From: Heyndrickxia sporothermodurans
GTDB taxonomy: Bacteria > Bacillota > Bacilli > Bacillales > Bacillaceae_C
NCBI GenBank assembly: GCA_016756695.1
Contig: CP066701.1
Coordinates: forward strand, 3,554,001 to 3,618,000
Direction: 5' to 3'
DNA length: 64,000 nucleotides
Shown: piece after piece, positions 17,324 through 27,925 of the stretch
How the letters are laid out: each line of letters begins with the position of its first letter
Position numbering within the stretch: position 1 is the first letter of the stretch
Notes under the pieces: generated by a model
What the model saw: only the letters and a program-made list of their open reading frames with translations
The model's database searches: none
Told to the model about the DNA's origin: nothing
Translations under genes and position numbers: made by a program

Positions 17324-18946
17324 ATGAAAAAGACAGCGAATTCAACTACCCCAACCCCTACAATTGAAGAACTCCTGCAACGCTTGGAAATGCTGGAGAA
17401 ACAAAATGCGGAATTAGAGGCGAAGCTAAAAAAAGCAGAGCGCGTTAGATAGTAAATTAAAATGGACTGAAGAACAGCTTCGCCTTCTGCAGAAAAATAG
17501 ATTCGGCTTTTCCAGTGAAAAAACCAACCCCGATCAATTGGAACTTTTTAATGAAGTAGAAAATGAAGCTAATCCAGATTTGCCGGAACCTACTTTGGAA
17601 TCTATTACTTATCAACGGCGCCGCAAAGTTCGCGGTACAACGTGAACTGATGTTAGAAAACTTGCCTGTGGAGACGATTGAATATCGTTTATCCCCTGAA
17701 GAGCAGGTTTGTTCGTGTTGCGGTGGAAATCTGCATGAAATGAGTACGCAAGTACGCCAGGAACTAAAATACATTCCTGCGGAATTGAAAGTTGTTAAAC
17801 ATGTTCAGTCCATTTACTCTTGCCGCCATTGTGAACGTGAAGAAATTGAAACTCCGGTTGTAACAGCACCAATGCCTAAACCGGTTCATTCAGGTAGTTT
17901 AGCATCTCCTTCTTTAATGGCACATATTATGAATCAAAAATATGTGGATAACGCCATTATACCGGCAAGAAAAGCAATTTTCCAGATTGGGGTACCGTTA
18001 TCACGCCAAACCCTTGCCAATTGGATGATTCACGTACCAACCGGTGGTTGAGCCCACTTTATGATCGCATGCATCAACTTCTTTTGAAAAGGATATTTTA
18101 CATGCGGACGAATCGACCCTGCAGGTACTTCACGAACCCGGTCGGTACCAGCCACCTCAAAATCATATCTCTGGCTCTACCGTACTGGAAAAGAAGGACC
18201 TTCAATCATCCTTTACGATTATCAGGAAACTAGGTCAGGCAAAAATGCCGAGAAATTCCTGTCAGGGTTTAAAGGATATTTACAGGTTGATGGATACGCC
18301 GGGTACCATAAGGTACCTAATGTAAAACTGGTCGGTTGCATGGCTCATGCTCGACGTAAATTTGATGAGGCTTTAAAAGTATTGCCTTCTTCAAAGCGTC
18401 TGACATCAGGAGAGTGCGACAATGGAAGGTCTCCAATACTGTAACCAACTATATCGCATTGAGCGCGACCTAAAGGAGTTATCCTCTATGGAACGATACG
18501 AAAAACGATTAGAACGCAGCAAGCCAGTCTTGGATGCTTTTTTGTCATGGCTAAAAATACAGAAGCAAAAAGTGTTACCAAAAAGCGCTTTAGGTCAGGC
18601 GATTACCTACTGTCTCAATCAATGGAAGAAATTAGTGGCATTCCTAGAGGATGGACGATTAGAAATTGATAATAATAGAAGCGAGCGCTCAATAAAGCCC
18701 TTTGTTATTGGGAGAAAAAACTTCCTTTTTTCAAATACACCGAAAGGTGCAAGGGCTAGCGCAATCATTTATAGCATTGTGGAAACAGCAAAGGAAAATG
18801 GCCTAAACCCATATTATTACCTTCGCTATTTATTTGAGAAGTTACCTAACATTGATCTGACAGATAAAAATGCCCTGGATAAAGTACTGCCTTGGTCAAC
18901 AACACTTCCAATCGTTTGCATAGATTTTAAAAACTTACCTAAATAA
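17324..18946 (+). pseudogene. tnpC: IS66 TnpC, multiply frameshifted
   Basis: The start MKKTANSTTPTPTIEELLQR with a leucine-rich coiled coil breaks at ~17450. SKLKWTEEQLRLLQKNRFGF follows in another frame. The zinc-finger region (CSCCGGNLHEM, CRHCEREEIE) is in the 17563 frame, which stops at 18051. The DDE core around 18100-18420 is split among frames. The C-terminal 174 aa (from 18422) are intact, including EIDNNRSERSIKPFVIGRKN. It is clearly dead. Confidence 0.88.
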
Positions 18947-19046
18947 TAACTCGATCCCCATCTGGTTGACAGGTGGGGATTATTTTACGCTTACATTTTA
19001 TTATGTAGATTTAAAAGAAATGATTAATTTAGCTATTTCAGCAGAT

Positions 19047-19081
19047 AAAAAAGCTAGAGGTATTTTCCCTCTAGCTTTTTT
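19047..19081 (-). terminator. Terminator of the 19071-19841 gene
   Basis: AAAAAAGCTAGAGG / CCTCTAGCTTTTTT stem overlapping the stop region; T-rich on both strands. Confidence 0.8.
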
Positions 19082-19841
19082 TGATTTTTGATGGGTTGTT
19101 AATTTTATAATAAACAGGAGCATCAATGATGAATTTTTCTTCAACATCTTTTCCTTTAGGTAATTTCTTTTTTACTATTTTTCCATTAAAATCTAGTGTG
19201 TCACCTGGAACGAGCTCCAATTTCTTTAATGTTTTCGAGTGAGAACACCAACAAAGATCAATTTCAATCGGAGTCTCTTCATGGATAACAACATTTTCAA
19301 GAATAATTACTTCATCATTTTCCTCATTAAAGTTATTCCAGCTTAATGCCAATTGCTTAACTGCTGCTGTAAAATGTACTTTTTCTTCTGGTAATTGGAT
19401 CTTTGCAGGCTTCTCTTGCTTTTCTTTTTTAGTAGTTTTTTTATGTAATGTTTCTGATTTTTCCTCTTTGGTTTGAGAAATTTTTGGTTCTTCTTTTTTC
19501 ATAGGTGTTGATTGTTCAGTATTGCCGGAAGAGACATATACTTTTCCGAAACTTGGTGATTGCATTTCCTTTAAATAGGCGGGGTGGATGCAGCTTAAAT
19601 TCCCATCTTCAAATTCAATAATAACCGTATTATATTCTTCGGTTTTTCCATATATTTCGTAACCGATTATTTTAACTGTGCTTTTTTGTTTATCGTCTTT
19701 AAACCAGAATTGTTTTTTTACTTCCTTTGTGGTGGATAAACCCCATTCTCGAACTTTTTCTTCATAGTGTTTTTCATCTTGAAACTGAGAATAGTCTCCC
19801 TTTGGAGGAAGATACAATGTGTTATTTGTCACCTGAGTCAC
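19071..19841 (-). CDS. Hypothetical protein with lysine-rich linker
   Basis: A 256-aa cytosolic protein in two parts. An N-terminal domain (~1-105) has strand-like segments (STVKIIGYEIYGKTEEYNTV, NLSCIHPAYLKEM). A Lys/Glu-rich linker (~110-150, KKEEPKISQTKEEKSE) follows. The C-terminal domain (~155-256) has VIILENVVIHEETPIEIDLC and GDTLDFNGKIVKKKLPKGKD, a pattern that could be an OB-like fold. No family recognised. The start follows AAGGAAGTGACTC. Confidence 0.7.
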   Translation of the reverse strand: MTQVTNNTLYLPPKGDYSQFQDEKHYEEKVREWGLSTTKEVKKQFWFKDDKQKSTVKIIGYEIYGKTEEYNTVIIEFEDGNLSCIHPAYLKEMQSPSFGKVYVSSGNTEQSTPMKKEEPKISQTKEEKSETLHKKTTKKEKQEKPAKIQLPEEKVHFTAAVKQLALSWNNFNEENDEVIILENVVIHEETPIEIDLCWCSHSKTLKKLELVPGDTLDFNGKIVKKKLPKGKDVEEKFIIDAPVYYKINNPSKIKKS

Positions 19842-19936
19842 TTCCTTTCTTAACTATTGTACACGATATTCATTCGTGTAGAAAATTGAAAGCGGGTAAA
19901 GTTAGATAAATATCTTACCTTAACCGAAGAAACATT

Positions 19937-21589
19937 TTATTTTAGCTCTTGAATAAGGGCTCTTGCTGTTTGGCGACCAGTGAAAAGGCAACCACCGACA
20001 AATGTTCCTTCAAGAGAACGGTAGCCATGTACTCCGCCACCCCCAAAACCAGCAACTTCCCCAGCAGCATAAAGTCCATTAACTGGACTGCCCGATGTGT
20101 TTAATACTCGACCGGATAAGTCCGTTTGCAATCCTCCGAGCGTCTTCCGACTTAAAATATTTAATCGAACGGCAATTAATGGACCATTTTTCGGATCGAG
20201 AATTTTATGTGGTTTTGCTACACGAATAAGTTTGTCGCCAAGATATTTACGAGCGCCACGTAATGCAGTAATTTGTAAATCTTTCGTAAATGTATTATCC
20301 ATTTCTCGATCTCTAGCAATAATTTGACGTTCTATATCTGCAAACTTGATCAAGTTAGTACCTGTTAACTTATTCATCCCATCAACAAGCCCTTGTAAGT
20401 TTTCAGCTATGACGAAGTCTTCACCTTTATCCATGAAAGCTTGAACGGGGGCGGTGGCACCTGGTTTTACACGTGACAAAACTTGTCTTATGCTTTTGCC
20501 TGTTAAATCCGGATTTTGTTCCGATCCGGAAAGTGCAAATTCTTTTTCGATAATTTTTTGTGTTAAAATAAACCAAGAATAATCATATCCGGATTCTTGA
20601 ATGGCCTCTAACGTTCCTAATGTATCAAATCCCGGGAAATTTGGAGCCGGGAAACGTTGACCTTTCGCATCAAGCCAAAGTGAGGAGGGACCTGGAAGGA
20701 TGCGAATACCATGCATAGGCCAGATTGGATCCCAATTTTTAATTCCTTCTGTATAATGCCACATACGATCTCTATTTACGATTCGGCCGCCAGCTTTTTC
20801 AGTTATTGCCAACATACGACCATCCACATGCTCCGGTACACCGGAAATCATCTTCTTAGGAGGGGCACCCAATCTTTTGGGCCAATTTTTCCTAATCAGC
20901 TCATGATTCGCACCAATTCCACCGCTTGTCACGATAACTGCTTCGGAATAAAATTCGAAGTCACCTATTACTTCCCGTGAGCTTGATTGACCACGAGTGG
21001 CAGTGCTAGCTACTAGTTTAGATCCTTGTACTCCAACGACCGTACCATTTTTAGTTATTAATGAATCAACTCTATGTCTAGGTCGATAATCAACGAAATC
21101 ATTTTTAATTGCATTTCGAACTCGTGTCTCAAATGGTTTTACAATCCCTGGACCTGTACCCCAAACAATATGAAATCGAGGGACAGAGTTACCATGACCT
21201 TCAGCTAAATAACCTCCACGTTCGGCCCAACCAACAATAGGGAAAAATCGTACACCTTGTGAATATAACCATTCTCGTTTTTCACCGGCTGCAAAGTCAA
21301 CATAGGCTTCGGCCCATTTTTTTCCCCAGTAGTCTTCGTCGTCTCTATCAAATCCAGCAGTCCCTAACCAATCTTGCCAAGCTAGATCCCGTGAATCCAT
21401 TATTCCCATTCTGCGTTGCTCAGGTGAATCAACTAGAAATAATCCGCCAAATGACCACCAAGCTTGGCCGCCTAAGGAGCTTTCAGGTTCTTGATCGAGA
21501 AGTAAAACGCGTATATTTGCGTCTGCGAGTTCGGCAGTTGCTACCAAACCAGATAAACCAGCCCCTATAACAATTACATCATATTCCAT
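19937..21589 (-). CDS. FAD-binding dehydrogenase (KstD/fumarate-reductase-like)
   Basis: A 550-aa flavoprotein of the FAD_binding_2 family. The dinucleotide-binding motif VIVIGAGLSGLVATAE sits at residues 5-20, with GGQAWWSFGGLF near 40, the family's second FAD contact near the C-terminus (GLYAAGEVAGFGGGGVHGYR) and a closing GRQTARALIQ helix. Long members of this group are annotated FAD-binding dehydrogenase or 3-ketosteroid delta-1-dehydrogenase-like; substrates in Bacillaceae are unknown. No heme or signal sequence is present, so it is cytosolic. It is monocistronic, with no catabolic neighbours to indicate substrate. Confidence 0.88.
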   Translation of the reverse strand: MEYDVIVIGAGLSGLVATAELADANIRVLLLDQEPESSLGGQAWWSFGGLFLVDSPEQRRMGIMDSRDLAWQDWLGTAGFDRDDEDYWGKKWAEAYVDFAAGEKREWLYSQGVRFFPIVGWAERGGYLAEGHGNSVPRFHIVWGTGPGIVKPFETRVRNAIKNDFVDYRPRHRVDSLITKNGTVVGVQGSKLVASTATRGQSSSREVIGDFEFYSEAVIVTSGGIGANHELIRKNWPKRLGAPPKKMISGVPEHVDGRMLAITEKAGGRIVNRDRMWHYTEGIKNWDPIWPMHGIRILPGPSSLWLDAKGQRFPAPNFPGFDTLGTLEAIQESGYDYSWFILTQKIIEKEFALSGSEQNPDLTGKSIRQVLSRVKPGATAPVQAFMDKGEDFVIAENLQGLVDGMNKLTGTNLIKFADIERQIIARDREMDNTFTKDLQITALRGARKYLGDKLIRVAKPHKILDPKNGPLIAVRLNILSRKTLGGLQTDLSGRVLNTSGSPVNGLYAAGEVAGFGGGGVHGYRSLEGTFVGGCLFTGRQTARALIQELK

Positions 21590-21819
21590 TTATATCCCCC
21601 TAAATAATTATTGTTGTTATTGGAATATATAAACTTGTCTGAATTGTATTGATACTATTTATATTATAGTCGGGTGTCCATCTTATGTAAATGTGACAAA
21701 ACTTTTTAAAGTGATGTGGAAATTTGGAAGTAAATGTTGAAGTTTGTAATTTTTTTGTCACCTTTTTTTTAGATTTACCCATTATACTAGTTGGAGTAGA
21801 AAAACTCGAAGGTGATTAA

Positions 21820-22704
21820 ATGACTAACAAGCAAAACCAGAGAAGAAAAAGAATGATTTATGAGATTGGAGCAATAATAATCATCTTACTATTTATTGTC
21901 GGATTTTCTTTTAGAGGAACGGAAGATGATGTAATGGTGGCTGTTAAAAAACAAGGTCCTCCGAATGAAATTCCTATGATGGAAAATGCCCCTCAACTAA
22001 AACAAACGATGAAAGGTTCAATTTATGCAACTTCTATAATTCAGAAAGAAAAGGAAGTAATTCAACAAGAGAAAAATCAAAAGATTGTTTATTTAACATT
22101 TGATGATGGGCCTTCATCTGATGCGAACGAGTTACTTGATGTTCTCGACCATTATGGTGCAAAAGCTACGTTTTTTATGCTAGCTCCTCATATAAAAGCA
22201 TATCCCGATGTTGTTAAACGGATGGTAAAAACGGGATATGCTGTAGGTCTTCATGGTGTGACACATGATGCTCGTCAATTTTATCATTCTAAGAAAAGTC
22301 CATTGCATGAAATGCAGGAGGACCAGAAAGTGCTTGAGAAAATTACTGGTGTGAAATCGACACTTATTCGAACCCCATATGGAAGTGTTCCGTATATGTT
22401 GGATTCGTATCGAAAAGAAATTGAATTATATGGATTCCAATTGTGGGATTGGGATATCGATAGCGATGATTGGAAATCAAATAGTAAGGCATATGTTTCA
22501 CGTGTTATAAACGGAATTAAATTTATGGATAGTATTGGAAAGCATCCTGTTATATTATTACATGATCGTGGGCCAACAATTAAATATTTGCCAATATTAT
22601 TAAATTGGTTAAATAAAAATCATTATGTTACAAAAAATCTTGAAGAAAGTATGGACGCATATAGTTTTAAATGTAATGACCGTTGTCATCCTTATGGTTC
22701 ATAA
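21820..22704 (+). CDS. Membrane-anchored polysaccharide deacetylase (NodB fold)
   Basis: 294 aa. One N-terminal membrane helix (residues ~14-30) is followed by a linker and a NodB domain from ~88. Motif 1 is TFDDGPSS, with catalytic Asp95 and metal-binding Asp96. Motif 2 is GLHGVTHD, His145 and His149. Motif 3 is RTPYGSVP. A tryptophan motif (LWDWDIDSDDW) and the final histidine motif (VILLHDRGP) complete the set. It is a peptidoglycan N-acetylglucosamine or chitooligosaccharide deacetylase acting outside the membrane. A YkyA-type wall lipoprotein follows 30 bp later, probably in the same operon. Confidence 0.92.
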   Translation: MTNKQNQRRKRMIYEIGAIIIILLFIVGFSFRGTEDDVMVAVKKQGPPNEIPMMENAPQLKQTMKGSIYATSIIQKEKEVIQQEKNQKIVYLTFDDGPSSDANELLDVLDHYGAKATFFMLAPHIKAYPDVVKRMVKTGYAVGLHGVTHDARQFYHSKKSPLHEMQEDQKVLEKITGVKSTLIRTPYGSVPYMLDSYRKEIELYGFQLWDWDIDSDDWKSNSKAYVSRVINGIKFMDSIGKHPVILLHDRGPTIKYLPILLNWLNKNHYVTKNLEESMDAYSFKCNDRCHPYGS

Positions 22705-22734
22705 TATAATAGATTACCAGAAAGGGGGATAAAG

Positions 22735-23409
22735 GTGAAAAAGAAGGGTACGATAAAAACAATTGTTTTCATTTTTGCAATTGTCACAGCAAGTATAACA
22801 ATTCTTGTAGGGTGTGAATCGGCAAATAAAGAGATTGCTTCAATTTATCTTCACTTGGAAAAAGCCGCAAATCAGGAATCGAATTTAAGTAAATATCAAA
22901 ATGATCTGAATAACTTGCAAAAAGAAGAAAATAAACTGTATACATCAATACTTAATTTAAAGGTTACGAGTAAAAAAATTGATCCAATACTTGATAAAGC
23001 GCGTGAATCATTACAAAAGCGGCAAAAGCTTATTCAGAAAGAAAATACTATTATCGAAAACTCGTATAATGAAGCAAAAAAGATTAAGCCAATTATGAAA
23101 AAAATTGACGATCAAACCCTTCGAAATAAGACGAAAAAAGTGGCAAATTCTATTAATAAACGTTATGAAATATACAAAAAAATTTACAATTTATCAAATG
23201 AAAATATAAAAGCTGATCAAAAGTTATATAATTATTTACAACAAAAAAACATTCATATTACAAATTATGATAAACAAATTAAGAAATTTAACAAGGATAA
23301 TAAACAATTGAAAGACCTTAAAGAACAGTTTAATCTTTATACAAAGCAGTATAATAAGGAGAAAATGACGCTTTATAAAGCAGGAAATTTGAAATGGTCT
23401 TCAAAATAA
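22735..23409 (+). CDS. YkyA-family lipoprotein
   Basis: A 224-aa lipoprotein with a GTG start after AAGGGGGAT. The basic N-terminus and hydrophobic core end in a lipobox with lipidated Cys27 (TILVGC). The rest is almost entirely coiled coil with heptads of Leu/Ile and abundant Lys/Glu/Asn (KYQNDLNNLQKEENKLYTSI). This matches the YkyA putative cell-wall-binding lipoprotein family. It is anchored on the outer face of the membrane, consistent with its polysaccharide-deacetylase neighbour. Confidence 0.85.
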   Translation: MKKKGTIKTIVFIFAIVTASITILVGCESANKEIASIYLHLEKAANQESNLSKYQNDLNNLQKEENKLYTSILNLKVTSKKIDPILDKARESLQKRQKLIQKENTIIENSYNEAKKIKPIMKKIDDQTLRNKTKKVANSINKRYEIYKKIYNLSNENIKADQKLYNYLQQKNIHITNYDKQIKKFNKDNKQLKDLKEQFNLYTKQYNKEKMTLYKAGNLKWSSK

Positions 23410-23486
23410 AAAATGATAATCTTAGTTAAATTATAAAAAGGGATATACGTATTTCTACTTTATAAAAAATTATTTGGGGGGTATGA

Positions 23487-23651
23487 ATGAGTAATAATAA
23501 AGAAAATGTTATATTAATTGCCTCCGCTTCAAAAGAATACGGAAAAAAAGTTGTTACCAATCGATTAAATCAAATGAAACGTGATCGTGCAAATCTACGG
23601 AATAAGTTATCTAATATCAAGACAACTACACGTTATGTAAACAACATATAA
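23487..23651 (+). CDS. Small basic protein, 54 aa
   Basis: An ATG after TTGGGGGGT opens a 54-codon frame, MSNNKENVILIASASKEYGK, ending TTTRYVNNI. It is basic and hydrophilic, with one short hydrophobic patch. It has its own terminator. No family recognised; the good Shine-Dalgarno sequence and the terminator argue that it is real. Confidence 0.55.
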   Translation: MSNNKENVILIASASKEYGKKVVTNRLNQMKRDRANLRNKLSNIKTTTRYVNNI

Positions 23652-23662
23652 TTGTTTTTACG

Positions 23663-23695
23663 AAGATGTTCCCTGTAACAGGGGCATCTTTTTTT
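23663..23695 (+). terminator. Terminator after the 54-aa gene
   Basis: AAGATGTTCCCTGT / AGGGGCATCTT hairpin followed by seven T. Confidence 0.8.
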
Positions 23696-23770
23696 GCAAC
23701 TTATTGCAAAAAAGAACGTATATTCGTATAATGAAAGAAACAGAATGTTTTTTTACATCCTTTGTTTTAA

Positions 23771-24586
<816 letters not shown>

Positions 24587-24608
24587 CATGAAATAAGGAG
24601 TGATCTTA

Positions 24609-24980
24609 ATGTGGAAATTAGTAAATGGAAGTTTGGTTCAGGTAACAGATACTTCAAGAGTAAAATTCAGAACAAATATTAGCAAACGTTTATTAGATCA
24701 ATTAAATGCTTTGGCCGAAGAACATGACACTCATGTAAATTATCTAATTGAAAATGGATTACAACATGTGCTTTCACAAGGAGTAATTTTGTTTAATAAA
24801 AAAGAGAGACCTAAAGATCGGATTCAGTATAAAACTACTTATGATAAAGAATTATTAAATTGTGTAAAAGAATTTGCTAAAAATCATCAATTATTTATAA
24901 ATGATGTTATTGAATATAGCGTTAAGTATATCGACACAAAAAATATAAAAAAAATTGGTCATAAACACAGGGTAGAATAG
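24609..24980 (+). CDS. Conserved Bacillaceae protein, ribbon-helix-helix-like
   Basis: 123 aa. The start at 24609 (MWKLVNGSLVQVTDTSRVKF) follows AAGGAGTGATCTTA; an earlier Met lies inside that site. The segment FRTNISKRLLDQLNALAEEH and its repeat YDKELLNCVKEFAKNHQLFI resemble two ribbon-helix-helix modules. It is a conserved small protein in Bacillus genomes whose usual database label (rRNA methyltransferase) I do not trust. It lies directly behind the LAGLIDADG-like gene. Confidence 0.7.
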   Translation: MWKLVNGSLVQVTDTSRVKFRTNISKRLLDQLNALAEEHDTHVNYLIENGLQHVLSQGVILFNKKERPKDRIQYKTTYDKELLNCVKEFAKNHQLFINDVIEYSVKYIDTKNIKKIGHKHRVE

Positions 24981-25042
24981 GTTGTTAACATATTTATCTT
25001 AACGCCCCCACCATAATATATATTATCGGAAGTTAATTAATG

Positions 25043-25108
25043 AAAATTAATTCCGTCTCAATTCAAAAGAATACTCGTTATATTGAGACGGAATTAATTT
25101 TTTTATAG
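25043..25108. terminator. Strong terminator, 20-bp stem
   Basis: The arms 25043-25062 and 25082-25101 are perfect 20-bp inverted copies (AAAATTAATTCCGTCTCAAT) around a 19-nt loop, followed by a T tract. Confidence 0.85.
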
Positions 25109-25240
25109 TGTTCCAAAGTTCATCAGTATTAAAATAATTAATGTGCAGGATAATGTTATACCCGAATTTGACATTTACTAAATCAAAAAAATACTCTTCG
25201 CTTTTTTATTTTTTAGTCACTACTAATATCCTTATTAAGT

Positions 25241-25699
25241 TTACATAATATTCTCATCCGTTTGTTCCTCATTGTATGTATTATCAACAATTTTAGGATT
25301 TATTTGCTTTAGTTCATAAATAAACTCGGCTTGATTTTTTGGCGAAATGATGATCGTATGCCATTTGTTATATTGAATTTCGATTCGATCCATTGATAAC
25401 GCCGGGCTTGAGATAATGTTTTTTGTGCTTTCTATCGTTTTAATTTCATTTATGTCGATTATTGCATATTTAAACGGACCAGCAATAATTTTCAGCTTTC
25501 CGTTATTAATTTCATAATATGTATTCATCCATAACCAAGTAACAAAAACAAGCGAAATACTTACAATGATTAAGCCGAAAATTGAATCTGAGTCTTCGAG
25601 CCCATGAATTAATAAAATAATAATTGTCCCAAGCAAAACTATGAATAAACTCCAAGTAATAATAGTAATGATAGGTCCTTTTTTAGAATAAAAACGCAT
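25241..25699 (-). CDS. PH-domain membrane protein (YyaB-like)
   Basis: 152 aa. Two membrane helices (~10-30 and ~37-55) are followed by a bacterial PH domain with the signature TKNIISSPALSMDRIEIQY. This matches the small DUF1200/bPH family of Bacillus (YyaB, YjdJ type). The start at 25699 was chosen over an in-frame GTG at 25717 because of the GGGGGA upstream. The role is unknown; probably a membrane-bound signalling or scaffold protein. Confidence 0.75.
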   Translation of the reverse strand: MRFYSKKGPIITIITWSLFIVLLGTIIILLIHGLEDSDSIFGLIIVSISLVFVTWLWMNTYYEINNGKLKIIAGPFKYAIIDINEIKTIESTKNIISSPALSMDRIEIQYNKWHTIIISPKNQAEFIYELKQINPKIVDNTYNEEQTDENIM

Positions 25700-25814
25700 A
25701 ACTCTATATTCCCCCACTTTTTATCTCTACTATTGTGTATACGAATCACAATCATAATAGTTTCAAATAAATTGGCTTTATAAATAATCAAAAAAACACA
25801 GGTAATCACCTGTG

Positions 25815-26282
25815 TTAAGAATTGACCGATTCTTTTTTTAAATATTTCCTTGCTGTACCCATATATAGTGTTCGATAGAACTCAGGATATTTTGCTTTTA
25901 TTTCAATGTGTATCGGTGCATCCAATAGCAACGGATGATAATGTAAGAATCGCTTATCTGCGTCAATAATATGTGCGATGAGCTGAGGTAACTCTTTTTG
26001 ATAAATCATATAACGAACTTGATCTAGTTTGTCGTTATAGCTATCTGAGTTTATGTTTATTCTTCCTAAAAGAATGTATTCCCCCATTTTAGTTGTCCAC
26101 TCTGCCTCAATTACGCTGAAAAGACCATTTGTTAACTTCGTAAACGGAAATTGTGTTCCGATTGACAAATACCATTCACCGGTTGCTTCAGAATGTGTTA
26201 ATGTGTATTTTCTTCCTTGTAAGGGATTTAAATCTGTCGCCGGTGGAATGATATTAATAGATAAATTGTCTAAATGATCCAT
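25815..26282 (-). CDS. Staygreen-family protein
   Basis: 155 aa, start at 26282 behind AGAGGGGATG. Motifs of the staygreen (SGR) family are clear: PPATDLNPLQGRKYTLTHSE, TGEWYLSIG, EAEWTTKMGEYILLGRI, YMIYQKELPQLIAHIIDADK and a closing YRTLYMGTARKYL. Plant SGR removes Mg from chlorophyll a. Bacterial homologues in non-phototrophs are known, but their natural substrate is unclear. It is downstream of the split gene at 26342-28628 and may have been co-transcribed with it before the IS insertion. Confidence 0.88.
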   Translation of the reverse strand: MDHLDNLSINIIPPATDLNPLQGRKYTLTHSEATGEWYLSIGTQFPFTKLTNGLFSVIEAEWTTKMGEYILLGRININSDSYNDKLDQVRYMIYQKELPQLIAHIIDADKRFLHYHPLLLDAPIHIEIKAKYPEFYRTLYMGTARKYLKKESVNS

Positions 26283-26532
26283 GATAAGCATCCCCTCTTT
26301 ATCTATGCTTAACATATTGTATGATACTTGCCTATAAAAGGTTACCGATCTTTCCACTTTGTTTGTATTTGATTCCATTTTCCGTTTTCATAATACCAAA
26401 CAGATATAAGTGTTCCTAACGCATCTGCATGGTAGGCCCCACTAACCCTGCGATCTCTATAGCCCCTAAATGAACTTGGACAGTAAGAGTAATAAATATT
26501 ATACTACTTAATGTACCAAGGAGGCTGACATA

Positions 26533-27761
26533 ATGAAACGAACAAAACACTCAAAAGATTTCAAATTACAAGTCGTAAAAGAAGCCACTGAGACAGGCAA
26601 TAATTCGTTAGTAGCACGTCGATACGAACTGAATCCGAACATGGTAAGTCGTTGGATTCGTGAATATAAAGATGGCAAATACGGTGAAGTAGATGTTACT
26701 GTGCTGCCAGATATTGATTCTAAAGAGTTATCCGAGGAAAATGAAAAGCTAAAAATAATATTAGGTGAAAAAGACCTTGAAATCGCCATTCTACGAGATC
26801 TTATAAAAAAGAAAAACCCTCACTTGCTGAAAAACTTGAAGTAGCCGATCGTTGGATTCAAAAAGGCTACCCGATCAAAAAAGTGCTGAAAATCATTGGT
26901 ATTTCTCGATCCACATACTATTATCAAAAGAACTATCGTGTGGAAGAGAAGAAAGTAAGTGAGGGACGGCCAGCACCCGGTTATTCCATCAAAGAGGACG
27001 GCCAAAAGGTATCTGACGAACAAATCAAAGAATACCTACTTGAAGAAATTGCAGGCGATGGCTTCAACTATGGCTATCGTAAATTAACAAAATTACTTCG
27101 TCGAAAATACCATCTTATCATTAACAAGAAAAAAGTTTACCGGTTGTGCAAAGAACTTGATATTTTACGCCCGCAACGGCAAAAGAAAGTCTCATACCCT
27201 AGAAAACTAGCACGAAATCGGACGATTAAAAGTTCGAACAAATTATGGGAAATTGACATTAAATATGGCTACATCGAAGGTGAAGACCGATTCTTCTTTG
27301 TATTGTCCATCATCGATGTGTATGATCGTAGTATTGTCGAATACTATATGGGATTAAGCTGCACAGCAAAAGACCTAAAACAAACTCTTTTGCGGGCATT
27401 ATTCAAGCGCCAGCAGATAAATGAAAGGGAAAAACCTGTGATTCGCACAGACAATGGACCACAGTTTATCTCCCATACCTTTGAAGAATTTTGTAAAAAA
27501 AATACACTAGAACATGAAAGAATTCCACCAAAAACGCCAAATATGAATGCTCACATTGAGTCTTTTCATAGAATTTTTGAAGATGATTGTTTATCAAGAT
27601 GGCAATTTGAAACGTATGCACAAGCCTATGAATCAGTCGCAGAGTTTATGGTGTTTTATAACGAAAGACGCATGCATTCTAGTATTTTAGACTTATCGCC
27701 AAATGAGTTTTATGAACAGCAACAATGTGAAAACGTGAAAATCAAAGGGGTACGGGTTTAA
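26533..27761 (+). CDS. IS3-family transposase OrfAB (programmed -1 frameshift)
   Basis: OrfA (26533-26844) is a 103-aa helix-turn-helix protein (TKHSKDFKLQVVKEATETGN, RYELNPNMVSRWIREYKDG) with a leucine zipper. OrfB continues in the -1 frame to 27761. A slippery A-AAA-AAG at 26805-26811, in the right phase, would yield the fusion (KKEKPSLAEKLEVADRW). OrfB has the DDE integrase core: WEIDIKYG, VIRTDNGPQFIS and the HIESFHRIFEDD region with Glu. Both frames are otherwise open, so this is the only insertion sequence in the window that looks fully active. Confidence 0.9.
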
Positions 27762-27770
27762 TCGCCCCTT

Positions 27771-27925
27771 CCATTTTTTCTTCCTTTTGTCCCAAAAGTT
27801 ATTTCAGCCATTTCTGGAATGGAATCAAGGGCGACGATAGTCGGGCGAAGCCTTTACCCTTGAAGGAATGGAAGCAATGGCTATGATCTCAAAAGGACAA
27901 AAGGAAACGAAAAAGAATGTAATTT
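27771..27925. other. Long imperfect inverted repeat inside the IS3 element
   Basis: The left arm (from ~27773) includes CTTCCTTTTGTCC, CAGCCATTT and AATCAAGGG. The right arm (to ~27922) includes CCCTTGAAGGAATGGAAG, AATGGCTATG and GGACAAAAGGAAACG. Together they form about 60 bp per arm around a ~20-nt GC-rich loop (GACGATAGTCGGGCGAAG). It lies downstream of orfB and inside the element. It could be a nested MITE, a structured RNA or an attenuator. Confidence 0.55.

Larger units (their letters stand above)
16522..18994 (+). mobile_element. Second IS66-family element, degenerate
   Basis: A 2,473-bp element of standard IS66 size. The left end is GTAAGAGTCAAATAG and the right end, read inward, GTAAGCGTAAAATAA, giving imperfect ~23-bp repeats. 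It is flanked by an exact 8-bp duplication ATTTTATT (16514-16521 and 18995-19002). tnpA is intact; tnpB and tnpC are frameshifted. It differs strongly in sequence from the element at 10505, so these are two separate IS66 lineages. Confidence 0.9.
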
